A DNA stretch of 64,000 nucleotides from an uncultured Subdoligranulum sp. (GTDB taxonomy: Bacteria > Bacillota > Clostridia > Oscillospirales > Ruminococcaceae). The stretch is taken from positions 1,914,481 to 1,978,480 of the forward strand of contig NZ_OZ007030.1 of NCBI RefSeq assembly GCF_963931595.1, written 5' to 3'. How positions within the stretch are numbered: the first letter of the stretch is position 1; each line of letters starts with the position of its first letter. Below are positions 28,562 through 38,600 of this stretch, piece by piece. The position numbers and the translations under genes were made by a program. Below the pieces are notes generated by a model, which was not told the origin of the DNA, did not search any database, and was given only the letters and a program-made list of their open reading frames with translations.

Positions 28562-29263
28562 TCATTTTCCGTTTCCCTGCCATCGGGCCGAAAGCGCCTC
28601 CAGCGCCCGTTTTTCCAGCCGGGAAATATAGCTCCGGCTGATGCCCATCTCCCCGGCGATTTCCTGCTGGGTGCAGGGCGGCCGCCCGTCCAGGCCGTAG
28701 CGCCGGGTCAGCACTTGCTGTTCCCGGGGCGGCAGCGTGTTCAGCAGCTTGCGCAGGCGGGCCGCGTCGGCCCGCTGCTCGCAGGCATCCTCCATCACCG
28801 CCGGGTCGGGCAGCGTATCTGCCAGGGTCAGCTGCCCTTCGCTGCCCTCCAGCGGCTCCTGCAGCGAGAGCATGGTGCCCTCCCGCCGGACGCGCCGCAG
28901 CTCCATCCGCAGCTCATTTTCAATGCAGCGGCTGGCATAACTGGAAAACTTGCTGGCCCGCACCGGGTCATAGGTGTCCACCGCCTTGATGAGGCCGATG
29001 GTCCCGATGGAGATCAAATCGTCCTGGGAGGCATGGGCTGCATAGTATTTCTTCGTCACATGGGCCACCAGCCGCAGATTGTGCCGGATCAGCCGGTCCC
29101 GGGCCGCGGCCGCCTCCCCGCCGCCCGCCCGCAGGGCCGCAAAGGCCTCCCTTTCTTTCGCCGGTGAAAGCGGCCGCGGAAAGGAACCGCTCTCCAGATG
29201 CAGCATGAAGTACAGTACATGTCCGGCCGCCGCCTGCAAAAACAGGCCCAGAATTTCCAACAT
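28562..29263 (-). CDS. Sigma-70 family factor, SigK-like
   Basis: 233 residues from MLEILGLFLQ. The N-terminus is hydrophobic (2-20) and is followed by GSFPRPLSPAKE, which lines up with the pro-sequence boundary of sporulation sigma-K. Region 2 is in LIRHNLRLVAHVTKKY...DDLISIGTIGLIKAVDTY, and region 4 ends in EIAGEMGISRSYISRLEKRALEAL, again as in SigK. In spore formers SigK drives late mother-cell genes after removal of the pro-sequence. Whether this host makes spores is not shown here. The weak ribosome site is GGGGGTGG. Confidence 0.8.
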   Translation of the reverse strand: MLEILGLFLQAAAGHVLYFMLHLESGSFPRPLSPAKEREAFAALRAGGGEAAAARDRLIRHNLRLVAHVTKKYYAAHASQDDLISIGTIGLIKAVDTYDPVRASKFSSYASRCIENELRMELRRVRREGTMLSLQEPLEGSEGQLTLADTLPDPAVMEDACEQRADAARLRKLLNTLPPREQQVLTRRYGLDGRPPCTQQEIAGEMGISRSYISRLEKRALEALSARWQGNGK

Positions 29264-29308
29264 AACGCCACCCCCCTGGCCCAGCCTATGCAGCGGGTGG
29301 CAGCAAAA

Positions 29309-29352
29309 TGCGCCGGGACAGGCCCCCCTTACGAAGGGTCTTTCCCGGCGCA
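29309..29352 (-). terminator. Terminator after the ProX-like gene
   Basis: Stem TGCGCCGGGA / TCCCGGCGCA with an inner CCC/GGG hairpin, followed on the minus strand by TTTTGC. It separates the ProX-like gene from the sigma factor gene. Confidence 0.75.
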
Positions 29353-29366
29353 CACCTGTTTCGGTT

Positions 29367-29864
29367 TCAGGCTTCGCCCAGTTCCACGATATCCACCGTG
29401 GTGCCGTGCTCCCGCAGCAACGCCACCAGGTCCTCCGCCTGCAGCCAGACGGTGGCGGTGTTGTCGTTGGGGTGCACCCCGATCAGCCCGGACCCCTGCC
29501 AGAAATCCCGGTCGATATAAAAATGCACCCGGCATTCGCTGTCGTTGAGCAGGCCGAAGGGCGTCACCGCCCCGGGAATCAGGCCGAGAATGGCCTGCAG
29601 TTCCTCCGGCGAGGCAAAGGTCAGCGGTTTGGTGCCCTGGCGGCGGCGGAATTCCTTCAGGTTCACCCGCTTGTTCCCCCGGACGGTGATGAGGTAATAA
29701 TTGCGGCGCTTGTCATCCCGCACAAAAAGGTTCTTGGCGTCCCGGTCGGGATAGGGCAGCGTCACCTGGGCCAGCTCTTCCATATTATATACAGCGGCGT
29801 GCTCGGTGATCTCGTGGGGGATGTTTTTGGCATCCAGAAACGCGTACACTTCCTGTTTGTTCAT
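29367..29864 (-). CDS. Prolyl-tRNA editing protein, ProX/YbaK-type
   Basis: 165 residues. YbaK/ProX-type proteins hydrolyse Ala or Cys wrongly attached to tRNA-Pro. The conserved Lys is in DAKNLFVRDDKRRNYYL (about 42-58) and the family loop GAVTPFGLLND is at about 97-107, followed by the VHFYIDRDF strand. The single-domain length is typical of free-standing ProX (PrdX) enzymes. ATG is 16 bases after the upstream MBL-fold gene, so the two are cotranscribed. Confidence 0.9.
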   Translation of the reverse strand: MNKQEVYAFLDAKNIPHEITEHAAVYNMEELAQVTLPYPDRDAKNLFVRDDKRRNYYLITVRGNKRVNLKEFRRRQGTKPLTFASPEELQAILGLIPGAVTPFGLLNDSECRVHFYIDRDFWQGSGLIGVHPNDNTATVWLQAEDLVALLREHGTTVDIVELGEA

Positions 29865-29879
29865 AAACAGCCTCCCCGA

Positions 29880-30758
29880 TCATACCCGCTGCCAGAGCAG
29901 GCGGTTGTCGTCAAACTGCACGGTGATGCGGCCGGTGTCCTTCAGCCAGGAGAGATAGGACCGCACCGTGCTGCCCACCAGCACATACTGCTCCATCGTC
30001 ATGGTCAGGCCGTAGGCGGCAAACAGCTGGCGCAGCAGTTCCTCAAAGCAGAGCGGCGCGGCGCACAGGTCCAGGATCTTGGTGGCAATCTGCTGCACCT
30101 TGTCGATGTTGTACTGGGCCAGAGGGGCGATATCCTCGGTGGGTGCGGCGTGGGACGGCACAAAGCATCTGGCCTGCATCGTCTTGACCTTTTCCAGCGT
30201 ATCCAGGTAGGCGCCCACATCGTAGAGCACACCGATCTGGTACTTGTCCAGCGTTTCCCGGCTGGACAGGCAGTCCGCCAGGTAGACCACATCGTCGGGG
30301 GTGCGGAAACCCACCATCGAGAAGAAATGCCCCGGCAATTCGATAAGTTCAAATCCCTGGGGCAGCACCTCCGGCGTCAGCGGTTCGGCGCGGCTCTCCT
30401 GGGCCATGAGGAATTTGTGGCGCAGGTCCTTGCAGGGGTACCCGCCGTACAGGAAGGCCGGTTCCAGCACCGGGTGGCAGGTGAAGTCGCACTCGATGCC
30501 CGGGGCATAGATCCTGCAGCCGGTCTGGTTCTGCAGGTACTGGTTGCCGCCGGTGTGGTCGGCGTGGGAGTGGGTGTTGTAAATGGCCTTGAGATGCCAG
30601 CCGTTGGCGTCCAGCAGCTGGCGGATCTTCCGCCCGGCGGCCTTGTCGTTGCCGCTGTCAAACAGGCAGACATCGGTATCGCTGAGTTTGTACAGCCCGA
30701 TCTTGGCCGGGCTCTGGAGATAATAGCTGTTCCCTGCAACTTGCATCAGTTCATACAT
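29880..30758 (-). CDS. MBL-fold metallo-hydrolase
   Basis: 292 residues from MYELMQVAGN, with GGAGGG eight bases upstream. The zinc motif HxHxDH is clear in THSHADHTGG (about 62-71). Further metal ligands are expected from ELPGHFFSM (His, about 146) and from YLADCLS, while FVPSHAAP carries a late His. A C-terminal helical region (about 215-292) has winged-helix-like character. The substrate is unknown. Domain order resembles glyoxalase-II/SoxH-type hydrolases. Confidence 0.8.
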   Translation of the reverse strand: MYELMQVAGNSYYLQSPAKIGLYKLSDTDVCLFDSGNDKAAGRKIRQLLDANGWHLKAIYNTHSHADHTGGNQYLQNQTGCRIYAPGIECDFTCHPVLEPAFLYGGYPCKDLRHKFLMAQESRAEPLTPEVLPQGFELIELPGHFFSMVGFRTPDDVVYLADCLSSRETLDKYQIGVLYDVGAYLDTLEKVKTMQARCFVPSHAAPTEDIAPLAQYNIDKVQQIATKILDLCAAPLCFEELLRQLFAAYGLTMTMEQYVLVGSTVRSYLSWLKDTGRITVQFDDNRLLWQRV

Positions 30759-30837
30759 AAAACATACCCTCCCCGGCGGCGTATTGGCGGCCGCCCCTGG
30801 CTGTATTGTAGCGCATCCGGCACCGGCCGGCAAGTCC

Positions 30838-31713
30838 CTACCGGCTGCGGCGGCAGAGTTCCAGGAACCGCTGCATGGATTCGGAGAGATACTTCTCCTT
30901 GTGCCAGGCGGCCACCCGGTGGCGCCGCAGCGCCTCCCCCTGGATGGGCCGGGTGCAGACAAGCCCCGATGCCACCGCACCGCGCACCCGGGCCTCGGGC
31001 AGCACCGCCACCCCCAGCCCCTGGGCGGCTGCCTGGAGCAGCGCTTCGGTGCTGACGCTCTCCCAGGCGATGGACAGCGGCAGCCCCCGGGCTTCCAGGG
31101 CGCTCTGCAGAGCCGCCCGGGCGGTGCTCCCCTGCTCCCGCACCAGCAGCGGCGCCGCGGACAGCTGCTCCAGCGTCAGGCTCTCCCCGGCGGCCAGCGG
31201 ATCGTCGGGGGCCATCACAGCGCACAGCAGATCGGTGCCGATCTCCTCGGTATGCAGGTCCGGCATGGAGGGCGCACTCTCCAAAAGAGCCAGGTCCAGC
31301 CGGTTCTCACAGAGGGCGGCGGTCAGGGTGCCGCCGTTGGCCACCGTGACCCGCAGCTGGATGCCGGGATTTTCCTGGGCGAACTGCCGGGCCAGCCCCG
31401 GCAGCACGGTGCTGCCCAGCGTGACGGTGGCTCCCACCCGGATGAGCCCCAGGGAATCCCAGTTGCGCAGGCCTGTCTCGATGCGGTCGAAGGAATCCAG
31501 CAGATGCACCGCCTGGGGATAGAGCCGCTTGGCACACTCGGTGGGCGACAGATGCCGGTACATCCGCTCAAACAGCCGCGCCCCGTAGTACTGCTCCAGT
31601 TCCTGGATGGCCCGGGTCACCGCCGGCTGGGTCATGTGGAGTTCCTCCGCCGCATGGGTGGCGTTCTCCGCCTGGTATACGGCCACAAAGATACGCAGAT
31701 GTCGTATGGTCAT
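30838..31713 (-). CDS. LysR-family transcriptional regulator
   Basis: 291 residues from MTIRHLRIFV. The N-terminal winged HTH (about 1-60) reads AVYQAENATHAAEELHMTQPAVTRAIQELE, and a LysR substrate-binding domain (about 88-285) follows. It is transcribed away from a two-gene chromate transporter, the normal arrangement for a LysR regulator and its target. GGAAAGGAAG precedes the ATG at about eight bases. The inducer is not known. CysL-like and chromate/sulfate-responsive types are possible. Confidence 0.88.
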   Translation of the reverse strand: MTIRHLRIFVAVYQAENATHAAEELHMTQPAVTRAIQELEQYYGARLFERMYRHLSPTECAKRLYPQAVHLLDSFDRIETGLRNWDSLGLIRVGATVTLGSTVLPGLARQFAQENPGIQLRVTVANGGTLTAALCENRLDLALLESAPSMPDLHTEEIGTDLLCAVMAPDDPLAAGESLTLEQLSAAPLLVREQGSTARAALQSALEARGLPLSIAWESVSTEALLQAAAQGLGVAVLPEARVRGAVASGLVCTRPIQGEALRRHRVAAWHKEKYLSESMQRFLELCRRSR

Positions 31714-31756
31714 CGCAAAAACTTCCTTTCCCACAAAAAACGCATGACTGTGATAA

Positions 31757-31796
31757 GAAATCGGTATTTCACACCGGCGCCGCTTTGCGCTATGAT
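31757..31796 (+). promoter_or_regulatory. chr promoter with LysR-type operator
   Basis: TTCACA (31768-31773) and TATGAT (31791-31796) are 17 bases apart. A perfect dyad GAAAT-N4-ATTTC (31757-31770) sits just upstream of and touching the -35 box, which is where a LysR activator dimer would bind. Confidence 0.7.
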
Positions 31797-31830
31797 AGTA
31801 CCAGAGAAAATGTGAACAAGGAGGACCTCT

Positions 31831-32418
31831 ATGGATCAGCATCCCCAGCCCCAGACCCGCGCCGCACGGCTGCGCGCCCTGTTTTTCAGTGCCCTGTACA
31901 TCAGCGCCTTCACCTTCGGCGGCGGTTTCGTCATCGTCACCTTCATGAAGCGCAAATTCGTGGACGAACTCCACTGGATCGATGACCAGGAAATGCTGGA
32001 TATGGCTGCCCTGGCCCAGTCCTCCCCCGGCGCCATCGCCGTCAACGCCGCCATCCTGGTGGGCTGGCATGTGGAAGGGCTGGCCGGCATGGTGGTGGCC
32101 GTGCTGGGCACCATCATTCCGCCCATGGTCATCCTGTCGGTGATCTCCTTCTTCTACGCGGCCTTCGCCACCAACACCTATGTGGCACTGGTGCTCAAGG
32201 GCATGCAGGCCGGCGTGGCCGCCGTCATTCTGGACGTGGTCTGCGGTCTGGGCCGCGATGTGCTCAAGACCCGCTCGGCCATCTACATCGGACTGATGGT
32301 GCTCGCCTTCATCGCCAGCTTCGTGTTTGATGTCAACGTCATCCTCATCATCCTGGCCGCTGCCGCCTTCGGCGTCGTGCGTGCCCTGCTCCAGTACAGA
32401 AAGGCGGCCCGTTCATGA
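31831..32418 (+). CDS. Chromate transporter, first half (CHR domain)
   Basis: 195 residues, about six membrane helices. The CHR signature begins FTFGGGFVIVTFMKRKFVDELHWID, with LAQSSPGAIAVNAAILVGW further on. The ATG follows AAGGAGG. In one-domain systems two such proteins form the working unit for chromate (or a related oxyanion) export. The stop overlaps the start of the second half by four bases. Confidence 0.9.
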   Translation: MDQHPQPQTRAARLRALFFSALYISAFTFGGGFVIVTFMKRKFVDELHWIDDQEMLDMAALAQSSPGAIAVNAAILVGWHVEGLAGMVVAVLGTIIPPMVILSVISFFYAAFATNTYVALVLKGMQAGVAAVILDVVCGLGRDVLKTRSAIYIGLMVLAFIASFVFDVNVILIILAAAAFGVVRALLQYRKAARS

Positions 32419-32978
32419 TCTATTTTCAACTATTTTTCAGTTTTTTGCAAGTAGGACTTTTCAGCGTGGGCGGCGGCTATGCCACCATGCCGCTGATCCA
32501 GAGCCAGGTGGTGGAACAGCATCCCTGGCTGACCCTGCAGGAGTTCACCGACCTGATCACCATCTCCCAGATGACCCCCGGCCCCATCGCCGTCAACTCG
32601 GCCACCTTCGTGGGCATCCGCATCGCCGGCATCCCCGGTGCCCTCATCGCCACGCTGGGCTGCATCACCCCCGCCCTGATCCTGGTGTCCCTGCTGGCAT
32701 ATGTTTACAATAAGTATAAAGATATCTCTGTTTTACAGAATGTACTGGCCTGCCTGCGGCCGGTGGTGGTGGCCCTGATTCTCGGGGCCGGGCTGTCCAT
32801 CCTCTCGCTGGTGCTCTTCAACGGCGAGGCCCCCGCCCTCAACATCGTGGACTGGATCGGCGCCGGCAGCTTTGTGGTAGCCTTTGTGCTGCTGCGCAAA
32901 TTCAAGTGGAACCCCATCCTGACCATGTGCCTGTGCGGCGTGGCCGGCCTGGTGCTCCATCTGCTGATCCCCGCCTGA
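32415..32978 (+). CDS. Chromate transporter, second half (CHR domain)
   Basis: 187 residues, six predicted helices. It repeats the family motif in LFSVGGGYATMPLIQSQVVEQHPWL and ISQMTPGPIAVNSATFVG. It is paired with the preceding gene through an ATGA overlap, giving an opposite-topology heterodimer like other split CHR pairs. The true substrate in a gut anaerobe is uncertain. Confidence 0.9.
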   Translation: MIYFQLFFSFLQVGLFSVGGGYATMPLIQSQVVEQHPWLTLQEFTDLITISQMTPGPIAVNSATFVGIRIAGIPGALIATLGCITPALILVSLLAYVYNKYKDISVLQNVLACLRPVVVALILGAGLSILSLVLFNGEAPALNIVDWIGAGSFVVAFVLLRKFKWNPILTMCLCGVAGLVLHLLIPA

Positions 32979-32993
32979 TCGGCTGTCCTTGCT

Positions 32994-33019
32994 GCGTCCC
33001 CTTCGGAGGGCGCTTTTTT
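32994..33019 (+). terminator. Terminator of the chr operon
   Basis: Stem GCGTCCCC / GAGGGCGC with a TTCG-type loop and one internal mismatch, followed by TTTTTT. Confidence 0.75.
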
Positions 33020-33050
33020 GCTGCCCCGGAGCAGGAGCACATGCCCCCGA

Positions 33051-33079
33051 TTGCATCCCGGCTGTATTTGGACTATACT
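33051..33079 (+). promoter_or_regulatory. Promoter of the flavodoxin-ferredoxin gene
   Basis: TTGCAT (33051-33056), 17 bases, TATACT (33074-33079), with AAGGAG and the ATG at 33107 downstream. Confidence 0.8.
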
Positions 33080-33106
33080 GACAGCAGAAACCAAAAAGGA
33101 GCCGCT

Positions 33107-34499
33107 ATGAAAATTCTTGTTCTGAACGCCAGCCCCAAGGGGGCCCAATCCACCACCGTGCACACGGCGCTCTACCTGCAGGCGCTGCACCCCGAGCATA
33201 CCTTCACCTTCCTGCCGGTGGGCCAGCGCATCAGGGCCTATGAGAAAGACTTTGCCCCGGTGCGCACCGCGCTGGAGGAAGCCGACCTGGTGCTGTTCTG
33301 CTACCCGGTCTACACCTTCATCGCCCCCTCCCAGCTCCACCGCCTGATGGAGCTCATCAAGACGGACGGCGTGGACCTTTCCGGCAAGCTGGCCAGCCAG
33401 ATCACCACCTCCAAGCATTTCTACGACGTGACCGCCCACCGCTGGCTGGAGGAAAACTGCTGTGACCTGGGCATGCGGGTCATCCGGGGGCTTTCCGCCG
33501 ACATGGAGGACCTGCTCAGCGCCCGCGGCCAGGAGGAAGCACGGATGTTCTTCGATCAGCTGGTCTTTTCCTGTGCCCACGGGCCTTTTGTGGCGCCGTC
33601 TCCCCGGGCACCCCGCCGGGACACCCCGGTATACCGTCCCGTGCTGCCCGCCGCGGCCAAGACCCGGGATCGGGATGTGGTCATCGTGACCAACTGCGCC
33701 GACGACGATGAAAACCTGGCCGGGATGATCGCCGACTTCCGCGCCGCCCTGCCCTGCGAGAGCCGGGTGGTCAACATCCGGCAGTTCCCCTTTGACGGGG
33801 GGTGCCTTGGCTGTTTCGGCTGTGCCATCACCGGCAAATGCGTCTACAAGGACGGCTTTGACGATTTCCTGCGCAACACCATCCAGTCGGCGGACGGCTT
33901 CGTCTACGCCTTCACCATCTCGGACCACTACACCCATTCCAGCTTCAAGTGCTTCGACGACCGGCAGTTCTGCAACGGTCACCGCACCGTCACCCACGGC
34001 AAGCCCATCGCCTACCTGATCAGCGGCGACTACCGGTACGAGAGCAATCTCCAGATGATCGTGGAGGGCCGCGCCGAGGTGGGCGGCAACTATCTGTGCG
34101 GCGTGGCCACCGACGAGGGGGACACCACCGCGGCCCTGGAGGGACTGGCCGAGAACCTGACCTTCGCCATGGACCACAGCCTGCGCCGCCCGGTCGGTCT
34201 GCCGCGTCCACGAGGGTTCCCTGGCGGGGCTGAAGTCCAGCCTGGTGCACTACGGCTTCAACCGTTTTGCCCGCAGCACCAAGCCTTTTTATGCCACCGA
34301 CGCCTGCACCGGCTGCGGTCAGTGCGCCCGCGACTGCCCGGCCGACACCATCCGGCTGGAAAACGGCAGACCGGTGTGGGGCGAGCACTGCTACCAGTGT
34401 CTGCGCTGTTTACACCGCTGCCCCGTGCAGGCCATCCAGTACGGCAAAGGCACCGAGGGCAAGGGCCGCTACCGCATCGAGCGCTACCGGCAGGACTGA
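33107..34499 (+). pseudogene. Flavodoxin-ferredoxin fusion (EFR1-like), frameshifted
   Basis: The first frame gives an NADPH-dependent FMN reductase-like domain (MKILVLNASPKGAQSTT, about 1-170) and a second flavodoxin-like domain with Cys-rich GCLGCFGCAITGKC (about 180-345). After about 34185 the expected sequence moves to the next frame. From there VHEGSLAGLKSSLVHYGFNRF leads to two 4Fe-4S motifs, CTGCGQCARDC and CYQCLRCLHRC, and a stop at 34497-34499. One extra base, or two missing ones, within about 34180-34215 would join them. Electron-transfer proteins with this layout are known from Clostridia. Either a true broken gene or an assembly error. Confidence 0.7.
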
Positions 34500-34555
34500 A
34501 CGCTCGGACTTTCCGCCCGTTTCCGGCAGGGTCCCCCTGCCGTTCAAACCAAAAA

Positions 34556-34598
34556 ACGACGCCCTCCCGGCTTGCATCGGGAGGGCGTCGTGCTTTTG
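34556..34598. terminator. Bidirectional terminator
   Basis: 14-bp stem (34556-34569 with 34578-34591) with an 8-base loop. An A-run lies to the left and GCTTTTG to the right. It ends the flavodoxin-ferredoxin gene and the minus-strand cohesin-like gene. Confidence 0.88.
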
Positions 34599-34628
34599 TA
34601 TACTGCCGTGGGGAACGGCGTCAGGGGG

Positions 34629-35606
34629 TTATCGGCTGCGGAAACGGATCACCGCGATGCCGATCAGGACCACCACGGCCAGGCAGGCCACGGCGATCAG
34701 GGCCGCCAGCGGCAGATTCACCGCGGGTGCGGCCGCCGTTTCGGCCTGTTCGGGGGTGGCGGGTGCCGGCGTGACGGCGGGTTGCTCGTCAGGCTCCGGC
34801 GTGGCGGTGGCGGCGGGGACTTCGGTGGGGTTGGGGGTCACCTGGGTCTCCGTGGAGGCACTGCCGCTGCCCTTGGCGGGCTTTTTGGTGCCGCCGGAAT
34901 TGCCGGAGGCCGCCGTCTGTCCGCTGCCCGCGGAAGGGACCGGGGCCTGCGCCGTCGCCGCAGGTGCGGCAGGCGTGGCAGTGGGGGCCGCGTTGGAAAC
35001 GGACTGGGTGCTCTGGGTGCTGCCGCTCTGCCCCGCGTTGTTTTGCTGGCTGGGCTTTTCTGCCGGCGTCTGGGTGGGCGCCGGGGTGGGCTTCGGGTCA
35101 GGCGTCGGGGTGGGCGCCGGGGGTTCCTCCGCCGCCGATACCTCCACCGACACATTTCCCACCGCGGGGGCCTCGGTGCGGCCGAAAGCACCGTTGACCA
35201 GTTCCAGGGAATTCTCCACCAGGTGCACCGTGGCGGTGCCGCCCGCCGGAACATCCACCTGGATGCTGCCCAGCGAAGCCGTGCCCTGGGGGAGCAGTTC
35301 CTGTCCGCCGGCCACGTAGACCGTCATGGTGCCGGTGGCGGCATCGTAACGGTACTGCTGCACGCTGCCGGGCAGCGCGCTGTCAAAGGCGAAGTCCGCC
35401 TCCACGGGGTCGGCGCTCTCCACCGCGAAGCGCAGGCGCAGCGCCTTGACGCCCTGCACGGTATCGGCGGGCAGGTCCAGGCGGACCGACGCGCCCCCGT
35501 CGGTGGCCGTCAATGTCACCGGGCTGCCGGAGGTCTCGGCCGCAGCGGGCAGCGCCGCCACGGTCAGGGCCAGGCCCAGCAGCAGGGTGGCGAGAATTTT
35601 TTTCAT
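34629..35606 (-). CDS. Cell-surface cohesin-like protein with membrane anchor
   Basis: 325 residues. The signal peptide MKKILATLLLGLALTVAALPAAA (1-23) is followed by a beta-sandwich domain (about 27-155) resembling a cohesin: it starts with GASVRLDLPADTVQGVKALRL and closes with LVNGAFGRTEAPAVGNVSVEV, like the final 'DGAFG...NGSVTV' strands of cohesins. A Pro/Thr/Ser/Ala-rich linker (156-297) spans the wall, and a membrane helix with an RFRSR stop-transfer tail ends the protein. It lies 19 bases after a gene encoding a dockerin-bearing M60 peptidase, so the two are probably cotranscribed partners. The cohesin call rests on pattern only. Confidence 0.65.
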   Translation of the reverse strand: MKKILATLLLGLALTVAALPAAAETSGSPVTLTATDGGASVRLDLPADTVQGVKALRLRFAVESADPVEADFAFDSALPGSVQQYRYDAATGTMTVYVAGGQELLPQGTASLGSIQVDVPAGGTATVHLVENSLELVNGAFGRTEAPAVGNVSVEVSAAEEPPAPTPTPDPKPTPAPTQTPAEKPSQQNNAGQSGSTQSTQSVSNAAPTATPAAPAATAQAPVPSAGSGQTAASGNSGGTKKPAKGSGSASTETQVTPNPTEVPAATATPEPDEQPAVTPAPATPEQAETAAAPAVNLPLAALIAVACLAVVVLIGIAVIRFRSR

Positions 35607-35625
35607 GATTGTCTCCTTGTTGTGC

Positions 35626-38600
35626 TCAGTCCGCCTGGCTGCCCATGGTCAGGGACGGCAGCGGATCGGGCATCGTCACCGCCAGCGTATCGCTGGTCAG
35701 GCGCTGGCCCTCGTTGGTCGTGGCGTTGTCCACGCGGTAGAGTTCCACCCGCACGGTTTCGGGCATCGTCATGTCTTCCAGGTCCTGGGGTTCGATCCAG
35801 TAGACCCAGTAGCCTTCACTGACTTCGCCCAGCTGTCCGTTCTGCGGATCGGGCGCCAGAATGATCTGGTGGGCCACAATGCTGCCCTCGGCGTCCACAC
35901 CGCCCACCACGTTGCCGTTCTCGTCATAGAGCAGCACCACGTTGTAGGCAGGGTTGCCCTTGTAGCTGCCGGTGAAGACCAGCGAACCTTCGGGGATGGC
36001 CTGGCCGGTGCTCTCTTCATAGACATAGGGCGCCGACAGCGTGCCGATGCCGCTGGACAGCAGCTCCACGTTGTCGCCGGTGGGGCCCAGCACGTCCAGC
36101 TCGCTGACGGAAATTTCACCGGCGGGTGCCTTGACGACCAGACGCAGCTGGGCCGCGTCGTAGGTGCAGACCCAGGGGTCGTTGTTCTCGTTGCGGAAGT
36201 AGACGGTGCTGATCTCGCCGCCCGTAAAGGTGCCGGTGGCCAGCGTCTGCCAGCCGCCCTCCGTCGCCGGGATCTGGATCTCGTAGTCCCGGATGGGCGT
36301 GCCCCCGGTGACGGTGTACTTAAGCCCCGTCACGGCCAGCGTCTTGCCGAAGTTCAGCGTGATGACCGCCTCGCCGTCGGCGCGGCCGGTGTAGGTGGTG
36401 TTCTTGTTGTTGTCCACCACCCGGCTGATGGCCGAGACCGGCTCCGGCTCGCAGGGATCCTGCTCGCCGGCATCGGGGGTGGTGTCATCGGCCGAGGTCA
36501 TGTTGGTGGTCACCGTCCACAGGCTCTTGTCGTAGCTGCCGTCATGGCTGATTTTCACAGCGGGCAGCGTCATCGGCTGGGAACGGTTCAGGAACTGGTC
36601 CACCGCCGTGATCTGGTAGGCGATGGTGCGGTTGTTCACGGTGGTGATCGTGTCGGTGTAGTGGCTGCCAGTGGTGAAGCCCACCACCTCGGTTTTGGCC
36701 TGGCCGTTCTCCCAGCTGATGCGGGCGATCTCGTAGCCCAGCAGCAGGTCGCCGGCGTCGCAGCCCAGCGTCAGGTTCACCTGGTTGGGGGTGCGCTCGT
36801 CCAACACGGCGGCGGTGCTGTCGGCCAGCACGGTCTTGCCCGCGAAGCTGCTGCTCTCACTGTGGGTGAAGCGGTAGTTGCGGGAGGCGTCGTTGCCGTA
36901 GTAAAGCGCCCGGGTCTCCGGCTCAAACTGGGCCAGGTAGGCCGCCGTGGCGGCATCGGGCATCATGCCCCAGCGGACAAAGAAGTCCGTCAGGTCCTTC
37001 CGGGCCGCCGCCGAGGCCAGCCGCATGAAGTTCTGGTCGGCATCCCTGCCCAGCGTCAGCTGGACGCCGCCGGGGGCCGGAGCCCGGGCCGTGTTCCGGG
37101 CGTAGGTATCCACCCGGGCATAGAAACGGCTGGCGAACAGTTCGTCGTAATTACTGTAGATCTCGTATTCGTAGCCCTTGTCGTAGGCCAGGTGCAGCTG
37201 CCAGTACAGCCCCAGCTGGGTGAAAACGTCGCTGGAATGGCCGGTGGTGCCGCTGGTGACCTTGCTGTAGATGGCGTCGTAGCCGAAGCGGACGCCCTCG
37301 TGGGCCTGGGAGATCTGGGAGAAATAGTTGTTGGTGACTTCCGCCACGGCGTAGCTGCTCTGGTTGATGTTGTGGCCGATCTCGTGGGCGATGCCCCAGC
37401 CGAAGAGGTCGCCGCTGCGATAGCTGCCATCCTCGTTCAGCGCGATGGGCTCGCCGCCGCCCAGACCGGGCACCGAATCCCAGCCGATGCCGATGTGGTT
37501 GCCCGCCGCATACATGAAGGCGCCGGCAAACATCCGCATATACCGGATATTCAGGTGCTGGGAGGGCAGACGGTTCTTGTCTCCTGCCCCGGCCAGGTCG
37601 GTCAGGCCCTTGTGCTGGTAGAACAGGACCATCATCTGGTCCATGGCATCCACCGAGCTGAGCAGGCGGGCGGCCTTGTCGGCCGTGGAACCGCTGCCCA
37701 GACCCGCCAGCAGCTGGCTGACCGGCACCGAGTACATCATCTGATCCAGCAGCACGTCGGTGGTGTTGAGGATGCAGGTCCCAGCCTCATAGGCGCCGTG
37801 GTCGCCGTGCAGTTCGTCGTGACGGCTGTTCAGGCTGCCGGCCGCCGCTTCCAGGGCCGCCACATAGGCGGTGACGCGCTCCTTGCGCTGGGCCGGGTCG
37901 TCGATGCCGTAGAGGTCCAGCACGGGGATGGTTTCCCCGCCGCTGACCCGCACCGAGTAGCGGTCATTGGCACTGTTGCCGGTATACTGCACATAGAGGG
38001 CCCCGCCGTGCTCGGCGTCAAAGGTGACCAGCTCGGGGACCATGATCTCGTTGCGGCCCACCTTGAGCTGGATGGGCTGGGAGACCACCTCGCCCGATTC
38101 GGAGTTGTACTGGGTGGCTACCAGCTGCAGCCAGGCGTTGGCGCCGGTGGCCACATTGCTGCTGCCCACATAGACGATGATCTCCTCCCCGGCCCTGGCG
38201 GTGACGCCCAGGGGCTGCCAGGCGTTGAGCCCGGTGAAGCCCAGGTGACCGTCCTTCTTGGCCGTGATGGCGGTATGCACCTCTACCACATCGCTGAGGG
38301 CGGTGGTCAGCAGACCGCGGGCGTTGTCCAGCTCCTTCTGCAGGGCCTCCCGCTCGGGGTGCAGCTCACCGCTGGCCTCGTCGGGGGTGTCCAGGCGGGT
38401 CTGCAGCGCCTCGATGGTCTGCTCGTTCACCCCGTCGCGCAGCGTCACATGCAGGTCATCGGCATAGAGGGCCAGGATGTCGTCCTCCAGGCTGTCGTAG
38501 GTGTAGAACCGCATCTCCGAGATGGAGATGGGGCGGTTATTATAGATGTATCCCACACAGATCCGCAGGTAATCGGTGGTGACACCGCCGGGGATCTTGA

